A stretch of 20,455 nucleotides of DNA from Chromera velia (taxonomy: Eukaryota > Sar > Chromeraceae), in NCBI GenBank assembly GCA_018398765.1, contig JAHBMJ010000807.1, forward strand, positions 19,311 through 39,765, given 5' to 3'. Position 1 is the stretch's first letter, and each line of letters opens with the position of its first letter. The position numbers and the translations under genes were made by a program. Below the pieces are notes generated by a model. It ran no database searches and was not told the origin of the DNA. It saw only the letters and a list, made by a program, of their open reading frames with translations. Below, in pieces: positions 8,176 through 17,163 of the stretch.

Positions 8176-11002
8176 TTTCTCTCTTTCTTTCTTTCTTTTT
8201 TTCTTTCTTTCTTTCTTTCTTTCTCTCTTTCTTTCTGTCTTTTTCTTTTTCTTTCTTTCTTTCTTTCTTCCTTCCTTCCTTCTTTCTTCCCTTCTTTCTT
8301 TCTCTGTGATGTACTTTCAAAGAGGAAGAGGGGGGGAGAAAGGCGAATGAAACACCCAACCCAATCTGCTGGTCTGTCTCAAAGAGCTACTTCGTCAGTG
8401 AATGGGTGTGTGCGAAGGAGAAAGCATAGTCAGGTGCGGTTCAGAGCGATTCAGGTTCTCCCCCTTTAAAATTCCGCTGTGGGGTGATCGTTGAGCTCCT
8501 CTTTTCTCCGTATTTGTCTCTTTGCAACATCCCTCCGACCTCTTGCATCTGTTTCCTCTTTTTCGTTTCGTTCTCAGGCAACCCAGTGGGCAAAGAGGGT
8601 ATGCTCGCTTTAATGAAGACTCTGGAGGGCCCCCAACCTTTTCTGTACCGTTTGACCAAGTGGCTGTGGCACCTAGGTCGGCTGGGCTGCTCTTGGGGGG
8701 GTGGGGGGGGACTGTGTTTTTCTCCTTCTGTCTCTTGCATGGCTTCACATATGTGGACCGCTTGAAAAAGTGTGCAGTCTACTGCTTTCCTTTTCAGCTG
8801 GGTCATTTTTTGGGAAATTTGCGGTCTAGAGTCGTTTGCAGTTGACTGGCTGTTTCGCGTCGTGCATACTTGCATCACCACAACAATTGCTTTCGGGAAG
8901 GTCTGTGAACCCGAATACCAGAGACACGCCTGCCGAATGTTGAATGTCGCCCGCTTTTCAAGTAGCCAGAGAACCCTGCATGTGTGCGTCTTTATGGGCA
9001 TGGACGTCTATCTGTGTGCGTGGATGTTTCTGTAGCTGTCTGTTTGTGTATTTCTCGGAGTGTCTGACTATTTTTGCAACAGGAAGATGTTCTTTCAGCT
9101 GCCAGCCAGTGCGCCTTCACTTCCTCCCTCCGTGAATTCCATTGGTTCCTGTGCAGTGCCCACGGTTGGCTCAGCGAGAAACGAAACGCCCAACTCCCCC
9201 CGCCTGATCCTCTCCCTGCGCTCTCTGATTCTGGACAACTGCGAGGGGATGCACGTCATTGTCCCCTGGCTGAGCTCACACACAGAGGTGACGTGGCCTG
9301 GCTGCGTCCGCATCGACACGCTCAGTCTAGGGGGCCAATTGCCGCCCAAACCCCTTCGGCTTAAGCTCTCCGCTCTCCTCAGCAGAGGCTCCCTGCCTTA
9401 CCTGAGGGACCTCCGTTTTCCCTGGGGGCTTGCACACAAAGCCACACGCAAAGAACTCTTCGCATGCCTCCGTGCAGGCGCTTGCCGTCTCCTCGTGGCC
9501 CTTGATCTGCAGGGGGCCTGGCTGGGAGAGGACGAACAGATCGAATTTGTGGAGCTCCTCACCGCCTCCTCCCTCCCCTTTTTGAAACTACTCAACCTGA
9601 TGGGTGTCTCATTCACCTCGCAGGGCCACGACGCGCTCCTCAGATCCCTCACTTCCCCTGACCGCCCCCCCCTAGAAGCGGTTGACGTGACTGCGAACAA
9701 CCCCAGCCCGTCCCATGTCTCCTTGTTGCTGTCAGGGGCGCTTCCCTTCATCCGAACTCTATCTCTGAGAAACACCATCCTCCCAGTAACACTGCAGTAC
9801 CTCACAGCACTCAGGGATGCAGATCAGCCTCCCTTGTTCAAGTTCCTCGATATCGATTTCTTTTCCTCTCCCCCTCTGCCCGCCCCCGACCCGAATGTGA
9901 TACGACTAGCAGTCGAGAGCGCACTTGTGGACGCAATCCGAAAAGAGAGAATGGGAGTTTTGAGGGAGGTGGGGTTGAGTCATATAACTCCAAGTGGGTG
10001 TTCGTCTCTGATGCTCTCCTTCCGAGAGGTGCGTCTCTCCTCTCTGAGCAAGCTCTCGATCAAGGACGCGTTTATGTCGGTAGAGAGCGTTTTGGACCTC
10101 GCTAGGGCAGTCGGGAACAGCAGCTTTCCGAAGCTCAAAGAGCTCTGCCTGCATGACTGCCGTCTTTCTCGCGGCACGATCACGCAGAAAGCTCTCGAAA
10201 GTGCCTTGGGGGGGCAGGGGTTGAGAAAGCTTNNNNNNNNNNNNNNNNNNNNNAGTCTCTCTCTGTCACGGTCTCAGCCGGGTATCTCACTCTCCCGGCA
10301 GGGTTTGAGCTGGCAGTGTGCCTGCTGAGGGCTGGGACTCCGAAACTGAGAGATCTGAGCCTCGCTAGGATGGCCCTCAATAGTGACAGAGAGTTTGAAG
10401 CTGTTGGTGAGATCATCCGGAGGGGGGGTCTGTCCCATGTGTGAAAACTACACCTTTCTAAAAATCTGCACGTCACGCAGGTAGGAGGGGGGGCACTTCT
10501 GGGTGGGTTGGCCGAGACGGATCTGCCTCTCCTGGAGCTTCTGTCTCTCGAAGAAACAAAGGTTGGCAGTGCAGTGTCGATGATTTGGACTGCACGCCGG
10601 TCGGGGAGACTCCCGTCGATTCGAGAGCTTTTCCTCTCCGCCACCGGTGCAGGTGATGCGGTATTGGAAGCTCTCGCCGAGACCCTCCAGGAGGAGGACT
10701 TCGAAACGCTCCGGTGTCTCCACCTGGCACAGAATGAGTTCAGCTTCCGTGCGCTGGTCTCTTTCCTTGATGCCCTTTCTCCCACCTCCTTTCCGAACCT
10801 GCATACCCTCCGCATGCAGCCTGAGGGGCCGCGGGGACGGTTTGGGGAGGAGGGGTCTGGGGAGCTGCTGAAGAGGATCGGAACAGTGTCACCAGAGGCA
10901 CTGGGGGCAGGAAAGCTCTTCCCGAGAGAGAGGTCCTCACTCCTGCCGTCTCTGGAGCACTCTGACCTCTTTGTGAGAGGAGCATACAGAGCTACGTACT
11001 GA
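5689..11002 (+). CDS. Leucine-rich-repeat protein (ribonuclease-inhibitor-like), with N gap and in-frame stop
   Basis: The model has five exons: 5689-5934 (tentative first exon from ATG, donor AAG|GTCGGT), 6250-6289, 7880-7957, 8578-8644 and 9083-11002. Phases agree at each junction (0, 1, 1, 2). The middle exons join LDSLDLS to a repeat ending LEHLSLEG and then NPVGKEGMLALMKTLEG, a clean ~28-residue LRR period. The large exon carries many further repeats (LRSLILDNC, LVALDLQG, LKLLNLMG, IRTLSLRN, LSKLSIKD, LKELCLHDC, LRDLSLARM, IRELFLSA, LRCLHLAQNEF) and ends at TGA 11000-11002. Intervening helices and repeat length fit RI-type LRRs, which usually bind other proteins. Oddities are the 21 N at 10233-10253, out of frame with what follows, and a TGA at 10442-10444 inside an LRR. 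No kinase, NACHT or other effector domain is visible. The 8644 donor (TCT|GTACCG) is not strong. Confidence 0.7.
6923..6953. repeat. (TCTG)n short microsatellite
   Basis: A run of TCTG/TCTT units lies in the 6290-7879 intron of the LRR gene. It is flanked on both sides by GAAGAAAAG-rich purine stretches that also repeat locally (6840-6985). Confidence 0.6.
7088..7108. repeat. (GGTC)n short microsatellite
   Basis: About five copies of CGGT lie in the same LRR-gene intron. Confidence 0.75.
7400..7431. repeat. (GT)n microsatellite
   Basis: About 16 uninterrupted GT units lie within the 6290-7879 intron of the LRR gene. Confidence 0.95.
8028..8085. repeat. (TCTG)n degenerate microsatellite
   Basis: TCTG and TTCG units alternate in the 7958-8577 intron of the LRR gene. 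Confidence 0.75.
8119..8305. repeat. (TTTC)n polypyrimidine tract
   Basis: About 187 bp of T and C, mostly TTTC units after a short T run, lie in the 7958-8577 intron of the LRR gene. Lysine/glutamate-rich frames on the opposite strand are artefacts. Confidence 0.93.
10233..10253. other. Assembly gap (21 N)
   Basis: Twenty-one N lie inside the large LRR exon. The frame before it (GLRKL) and the coding frame after it (SLSVTVSAGYLTLP, then FELAVCLLRAG) are not the same if the gap is really 21 bp. For the exon to read through, the true length must be 1 modulo 3. Confidence 0.95.
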
Positions 11003-11511
11003 TCTAACGATCGAAAATCAACGGCAGACGGATCGGGACTCTGCAACGAACTACATGGGCACTGAACCAGTCGGTGAATCTCGATCGATCTTATAAATAG
11101 AAACAATTTTGCTCATTCATTGGAAAGGAGCTGTTGCGTTCCTAGTTACGTTCCTGATTCAATGGAACCATGTACGTATCGTGTCAGTTCCACGTGGAGC
11201 GGCTACATGGACGTCCGCTACTGTCAGTCTAGTAATCGGCGTATACACCTCCTTTTAAGCAGGTTTAATGCCAGGTTAAACTACTACTAATAGCTATGAG
11301 ACTGCTTCATTTTACATGCTATGAACGCTTGAATTTAGTGCGAATCTGTTGACCATTTCTTAAATAAACTTAACCCACAAAACCAAATTTTGACCCCCTG
11401 GGCCCCTGCAATATAAATAAATACGTGTCGACTCACTGTTGAATATTGAAATATATTGAAAATCAATGTGTTTAAATCATATATTTATTCTAAAACTACA
11501 AATGTAGCTAG

Positions 11512-12212
11512 TTGGTTACCAATTCTAACTGGTAAGTAATCAATTTTGAAGATGATTAGTAACCAAAAAAGGCTGGTAATCAATTTTTACGTCGATTGGT
11601 TACTAATCCTTATGTAATCAAAAATTTTTTAATAGGATAGGATAGGATTATGTGCGGGGCTGGAGCCCTAGACTAGGCCCTAGACCTGCGTGCCAGTTAT
11701 TTGATGTCCGCCTTGCACCATACATTCATGCATATTACTTCACATCATGTATGCATTCATGTAACAACATATCCCATCACGACACATGTACTTCTTACCT
11801 TACACTTTAAAAACCATTGCAACTGCCGACAAATATGGATGCATTTGCAACTGCCGACAAAGTATTCAAACTAGGTTGAAACAACTTTAAACTTCTTTTA
11901 ACGCACTTTAAGTCCCAAACTTGATTTTAAAATCATTGAAATTATAGGGTTACACTTGCGACCCATCCACTCCAAAAAAATTGGCAAGTCTAGGCAAGCT
12001 AGTTGGCAATGGTCTTCAGCTCGATCGGGAATATTTGATATTGAAGAATAGAGAAAATGAGCTTTAGATGGGCAGCATGGGGCAGATGTTTTGATTTTAG
12101 CAGTGAAATTTGCTTTGTTTTAGCCTTGTTTCAAGTTTGACAATAGCTGAGACCGTTGGTTACCAAAAATTGGTTACCAATTATTGGTAACCATATTATT
12201 GGTAACCATTGG
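11512..12212. mobile_element. Possible non-autonomous element bounded by GGTTACCAAT / ATTGGTAACC
   Basis: TTGGTTACCAATT at 11512 is matched in inverse orientation by ATTGGTAACC at 12183-12192 and 12198-12207. Inside the right end, GGTTACCAAT, T, ATTGGTAACC forms a perfect 21 bp palindrome at 12172-12192. Further degenerate GGTTACTAAT and GGTAATCAAT copies lie at 11530-11615. The boundaries and the idea of a single element are inference. It may simply be a cluster of a short palindromic motif. Confidence 0.35.
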
Positions 12213-12405
12213 ATTCTAGCCTAGAAGGATTGGTGTATCCAAAACTATAGTTCCAAAATTTACTAGAAAATTTATTTTTTGTTATTTCTGGTCATTTAAT
12301 ATTCCCTAGAATATTCCAAGCCTTGCCGTGCACCTCAGGCTAACAGTGTACTAGACAGTGCATTAACATCCTAGTTAACATCTTAATTATATCTAGATTT
12401 ACATT

Positions 12406-12792
12406 CGAGTCATACCCCCAGATTTTCGCCCTCTCCTCCGATTTTCTTCTTCTACACAGCACTGCCTTTTCAAAATCTGGCTGTGCCGCTGCGGCCGTGA
12501 GTGCGGCTTGTCTGGTCGACATTGAAGGAAGGGGGAATTCCCCGGGGAAACCTGGAAGGCTGGCATCTACCCCCAGGCCCAGCTAGGGTAAACACGGCTA
12601 TGCCTGTGACTCCGCACGCGTGGGAGTAGATACCAGCCTTCCAGGTTTCCCCCTTCCTTCAATGTTGACCAGACAAGCTGCACTCGGCTTCACTCACGGC
12701 TGCAGCCAGTTTTTGAAAAGGCAGTGCTGTGTAGCTAGCTATGTAGAAGAAGAAAATCGGAGGAGACGACGAAAATCTGGGGGCATAACTCG
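12406..12792. mobile_element. Fold-back (long inverted repeat) element, MITE-like
   Basis: Left arm 12406-12575 and right arm 12621-12792 are reverse complements over about 170 bp with mismatches and a few small indels. The outer ends are CGAGTCATACCCCCAG and its partner CGAGTTATGCCCCCAG, and the inner arms share GAAGGAAGGGGG and AAACCTGGAAGGCTGG. The loop is about 45 bp. The left arm has an extra 12 bp (AATTCCCCGGGG) and the right arm a different extra 12 bp containing TAGCTAGCTA. I find no clear target-site duplication. No protein is encoded; short frames in the arms are by-products. Confidence 0.8.
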
Positions 12793-13479
12793 ATGGGGGT
12801 TTTCTACCTGGGTCAGGACGGCAAGTTACACATATGGACACGCCATAGAGCACTTCAGGACGGCTGTGAGTTTCCTAGTGTACGAACACCAGTCGAGGAA
12901 AAGTAAAGAGAATAAAGAAAAAGAGAAAAAGAGACTTTAAGAGAGAGATGAGATAGAAGAAGGTCGGTCCCCCGGCCATCTTTTAATCCTACAGACCAGC
13001 GCTTAAAGATGTTTAAAACCAACCTTTTCTCATAGTTCAGGACAAACCCTTTTTATACCACTGTAGGTTATTTGTCGTGTTTTTACGTGTGCTTTCTCCT
13101 TTGGAGGAGGGCTGCCGAGCTTGTTTCTTGCCGAATGCTACGCCAAATGTCGGAAGCCTCGAAGGCTAGGCCACTAGTCTAGGCAGACGATGATGGCGTA
13201 TGATGATGATGATGATATTTACATTGAATTTGATGACATGTACTTTAGCATGTACTAGCCTGTACTTGAAAAAAAAATTAAATTTAATTATATTTCTAAA
13301 ACCTAGTTTAAAACATTGCTGGCACCTATGCAGCTTGTCACGCATACTAATAGCACCCAAACAGATCTCTTCCCAAATTTTTTCATCTTTTAGACTAGCC
13401 TTTAGATAGTTTTTTGGCCTTAAGTGTTTTGTTTCTTTTCTGTTTTTAAGAGGTTCCTCTTAGAGTTGTTCTCTTTAGC

Positions 13480-13814
13480 TCCCTCCTAGGCTCTCTTCCA
13501 TCGTCTCTCTTTCAACGTTCAACGTTCTCCAAACGAAGTGTGTGTTCGCCCTCAACCCACCCGAGACAACGGAACTGGCTCGTGGCAAAGACCGGCTCGA
13601 AGTCTCAACTTTTCGACCCGGCGCCTTCATCTCCTGTGTGCTAGAAGAACGAAGGAAACCACAGCGCAAAGTATTGAGTTCGTTGAATCGTTTTTGGTTT
13701 CTTCCTCTTCCTTCCAGTTTAGGCAACGAGCTCCCACCGTCCCTGGGGGGTGCGGTGAGTGAACTTTTTTCCCTGAAGGTCGTTGAGGGCGGCAATAATC
13801 TCAACCTCTCTCAG
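13480..13814 (+). CDS. Possible internal exon of an unknown gene
   Basis: An open frame follows possible acceptors (CTCTTTAG near 13478 or CTCCTAG near 13489) and ends at a good donor, CTCTCAG|GTTAGT. It includes STFNVLQTKCVFALNPPETT, then LEVSTFRPGAFISCVLEERR, and the end LFSLKVVEGGNNLNLSQ, which reads like ordinary globular protein. A shorter exon is possible, because AAA|GTATTG near 13672 and CTTCCAG near 13718 could bound a ~47 bp intron. I recognise no family. Its partner exons are unclear. Confidence 0.33.
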
Positions 13815-14140
13815 GTTAGTCATCTCCTTCTGGCTGCAGGCAGGTGGTCATCCAGTTCGTTCGTTCATAACAGACTGTGCGTTGCGTTGCTTGCATGGCG
13901 GCATGACAAATGTGAGACAGAATTAAAAGCAGAGCAGAAAAGGTCAGAAAGAAAAAAAGGTGTATGCATGTTGTTTAAATAAAAGCCATCGACAGCCGGA
14001 ATGCATCCACACATCCATGCGCATAAGAAGGTAAGGCCTTGCAAGACGAATTCAGAACGTGTAACTTTGCACATCAGTCATCGCGCCCAGAATGGTGGTT
14101 GGCTCGCCTGTCTGAACCCAGAGGGGATTCTTTCTGTCTG

Positions 14141-14171
<31 letters not shown>
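14141..14171. repeat. (TTTC)n microsatellite
   Basis: About eight CTTT units lie between the two possible exons of the unrecognised plus-strand gene, probably in an intron. Confidence 0.9.
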
Positions 14172-14207
14172 CTGTTCCTTTCCCTGGTCACTCGGGGGGG
14201 AAGGGAC

Positions 14208-14339
14208 AGTTGGGAGCAAGAAGAAAGGGGGAAAAAAAAAGAACAGTCGCTTCATGAAATGGTCCAGAAGCGTTTTCTGGAATGCGAAGGTTTGATCAAG
14301 GATGTCCATTTGTCAGACTGCTTGTATCTATCCCTTTGA
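14208..14339 (+). CDS. Possible terminal exon of the unknown plus-strand gene
   Basis: A charged frame reads WEQEERGKKKEQSLHEM, then VQKRFLECEGLIKDVHLSDC, and stops at TGA 14337-14339. The candidate acceptor (GGGACAG at 14209) sits in purine-rich sequence and enters in phase 2, which does not match the phase-0 donor at 13814. The link between the two exons is therefore not established. Confidence 0.22.
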   Translation, partial: SWEQEERGKKKEQSLHEMVQKRFLECEGLIKDVHLSDCLYLSL

Positions 14340-14549
14340 GGCACTACAGCATGCATGACCTCAATGATGCAGCGTGAAATCAGTTGCTGAAAGTTTCAAG
14401 AAACCGCTTTGCCGTCGTTAGCTTCACAATTCCGATGACCGTCACGAGACGTGTTTGGAGGAAAGCGTCGACATCAACAAAAATAACCGCAGGCGAGATT
14501 CCGAAAAGAAAAATTCTCTTGGGGCATGTATGTGAAACCGAAATGAGGG

Positions 14550-14930
14550 GGGAGAGAGGGCAGACAAACGGGCGGTGTGGCGGTCGCATCGTGAGGGGGG
14601 GGAGAGGAAGGAACGGGGGTTGCTGTGGTGTGCTCGGCCAAGGCTAACTAGAGAAGTGGAAGGCCAGTGGAGCAGGAATGGAGGACGAAACGCTAGAGGG
14701 GTAGTGGGACTGGCAGTGTATGGGAGAGATGAAGAGAGCAAAAAGGGGGCTAAAGGGAGCGAACGGACCGAAAGGGGTGAACGGAGCGCGGCGGGGCGGG
14801 GAAAGAGTGCACGGTCAAGGGACGAAAGGAGGGATGGCGAAAAATGTAGAAAGGCGGGCCGGAAGACAAGTGGGGGGGTTGAAGCCTGGAGAACTGGAGG
14901 GAGGGGGGGGAGGGGGGCCTGGAATCCCTT
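14550..14930. other. G-rich (plus strand) non-coding stretch
   Basis: The plus strand is strongly purine-rich, with several runs of five to nine G at 14595-14630 and 14890-14920. The last cluster (GGAGGGAGGGGGGGGAGG and following) has the G-run spacing of a potential G-quadruplex. Long frames on both strands are low in complexity. It probably lies in an intron or 3' part of the minus-strand gene that begins at 15225. Confidence 0.5.
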
Positions 14931-15106
14931 GGAGAAGGCACACTTGCATAGACAGAGCATGAGAGGGGAAATGAAGAAGAAGGGAATCTGGAGGTGAATG
15001 GGGATGATGACTGTGTAGGATGAGAGGCACGGTGTGAGGATAAGAGAAGTGCATATGACTGTATACATGCAGTTGGGCTCCCTGACTGACTGCCTGAAGG
15101 ACTGAC

Positions 15107-15225
15107 TTGTTGATGAGATACTTCCACTCAGGGACCTTCAGGCTGATCCCGGGGTTTCTGGAGTCAATCTCCTTCATGAGCTTGTGGATGCGCTCGGATC
15201 TGGCCTCGGACTTGTTTCCGCCCAT
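15107..15225 (-). CDS. First exon of an unrecognised minus-strand gene
   Basis: ATG at 15225 opens a frame MGGNKSEARSERIHKLMKEI, then DSRNPGISLKVPEWKYLINK, ending at a good donor AACAA|GTCAGT (phase 2). The composition is charged and helical, and codon use is balanced. The MGG start could be N-myristoylated, but that is speculative. Downstream exons would lie left of 15100 and I could not identify them with confidence. A frame at 14380-14589 is one weak candidate. The start is divergent from the TLC gene, about 420 bp away. Confidence 0.42.
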
Positions 15226-15645
15226 TTTGGAAGAGATCTACTTCGAAGAGAGACTTGCAAAAGAAACACAGAGAACGAGGGGGTCATTCCAAACACACCA
15301 GAAGGCCGGGAGCTTGTATGAAGATTCAATCTGGCATGGATCACACACGAGGGGTCAAACGGCGGAACCGTCACGCAGAATTCGAAAGGTATTGCTTTTT
15401 CTTGTAAGTGCCCCTCAAGCACTGAGCCCCCCAAAATCGGCTTGAGATTCAGTCTGCATGATGAAGTTGCACGGGTGTCCTGTAGATCAGTTCAGTCATG
15501 CGGGCTCTCTGACCTTTTTCATTGCTCAGCTCCACGCACTCATAGCTTTTACTTCCCGCCGAAGAGATCCTACATTTCCTTCCTTCACATTCTTCAGCTG
15601 TGCTCCACTTTTCCCGGGTCTTTTTCTGTATCGATTGATCAGCCA
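15226..15645. promoter_or_regulatory. Shared spacer between divergent gene starts
   Basis: This 420 bp lies between the minus-strand start at 15225 and the TLC start at 15646, and should contain 5' UTRs and promoters of both. No core promoter motif is recognisable by eye. Confidence 0.3.
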
Positions 15646-17097
15646 ATGGAAAGTCAAACAACAGTGGGCATGGGGGCTCTGTTGTGGGGCCCCCACCCGA
15701 CAGACACAGGGCTTCTTACACAATCGGTGGCGCTCTGGGCGTGTGTGTGGACTCTTGTATACTATGTGACGGGTGCACTGATCGCGAGAATATCCCGCAA
15801 TTTCGAACTTCACAAGAAGAAATACATCTTCTACGATTGGGGTCAGTCATGATTCATGGATTGATTGATCGTGCTTCCCTCTTCATGATCTCTCGTGCAG
15901 GCGCGTGCGCTTCGTTGATTCTGTGCTGCGCTATACTGTTTGATCGGACGTGACAAGAGATGAGTGGATGCGGGCACTCCGACTGCAATGATTGTTGCTT
16001 CATTGAGCATGTGTGTTCTCTCCCTTCCTTTTCTGCTGTGCGGTGCAGGATGCCGTGGTGTCTCCACCGTGTTCTGCTTTGCTGCCCTTCCTCTCGCCAC
16101 TCACGTTTTATTTTTTGAGCGGGAAGTCCAGGAGAACCATCTCCATGCACGGACGCACTCCTACACACTCCTCAGTCAGTCACCCCGGCCTCGCGCGGTG
16201 CATAGATCTTATCCTTTTAAGTTTGCTTTCTTCTTCCAAGTTTACAGCGTTGAACCGCATGGGATGTCGAAAGAAGGCAACGCCCCTTGTCTTCTCCCCG
16301 GTCTCCGGTAGAGGCGAAAGAGTCTCATGCCGCCCTGCTTCCTTCCATCCGCTTGCCTGCCGTCTCCACAGTTTTCCCATCGGGCCCTCTCCTCTCTCAT
16401 TCTTCTGACCCCCTCACCCTCTTGACAAGCACTCCGCTCTGTGCTTTCAGACACAAGAAAGTTAATGGGAAGGAATGAGAAAATATTCGTGCACGATTTC
16501 CCTCGGGGGATTCGTTTGTTCGTTCGATTTCTCGGAACTGTAAGCGGAACGGTGAGGATAGTCTATGCATGGTGCCAAAATATTCTCCTGTGCAGTGACA
16601 ATGGCCGTGGGTTACTTTGTGTGGGACACGGTCTTTTGTATCTTGTACACGTCGTTGGAGTTCGTCTTACACGGGGTGATTTGTATGCTGACGCTCGGGA
16701 TGTGTCTGTTCTCCCCTGAGTTCCCTCTTCCCTGGATGGCGGCGGGTACGTTGATGTTCGAGTGGTCCACAATTTTCCTCAACGCTCGGTGGATTCTGAT
16801 CACGTTCAAACAAACAGATACCTCGTTGTTCACGTTTGTGAACGTGAGCTTTGCTGTAATGTACATGGTCTGCCGCATCGTGTGGGGGCACCTTTTTCTG
16901 ATTCCGTACTCGTGGAAGACCCTGGCGTCCGATGAGGTGGCAGGTCGGTCGGTTGTTCTTTCTTTTTGTCGGGTGTGATTGTTTAGTCTGTCTGTTTGTT
17001 TGTTTGTATGTATGCATGTTTGCTTGTCTGCGCAGGTTTTTGTTTTTTCGTTCGTGTGCACACGTGTGTGTGCGTGTGTGCGTGTGTGTGTGTGTGT

Positions 17098-17163
<66 letters not shown>

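Larger units (their letters stand above)
11003..13450. other. AT-rich repeat island without recognised genes
   Basis: Base composition drops sharply in GC just after the LRR stop codon and stays low until about 13450. The sequence is rich in TTTAA, TAGCC/CTAG and GGTTACC words. It contains a fold-back element (12406-12792), a GGTTACC cluster, a GGATA run at 11634-11648 and a short (GAT)n run at 13186-13216. No open frame resembles a protein. It is most likely decayed non-coding mobile DNA. Confidence 0.65.

Noticed and set aside
10442-10444. TGA in the LRR gene read as selenocysteine, or a nuclear code with UGA as Trp
   Set aside because: LRR proteins are not known selenoproteins and no SECIS-like hairpin was noticed. 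The other gene models here end at TGA or TAG normally, and the transposase break is TAA.
10180-11106. 308-residue minus-strand frame across the N gap
   Set aside because: It is the shadow of the LRR exon, rich in Ser/Arg/Pro, while the plus strand shows regular leucine-rich repeats.
13475-13804. 109-residue minus-strand frame
   Set aside because: The overlapping plus-strand frame reads more like protein and ends at a good GTTAGT donor. The minus frame is Ser/Arg-rich shadow sequence.
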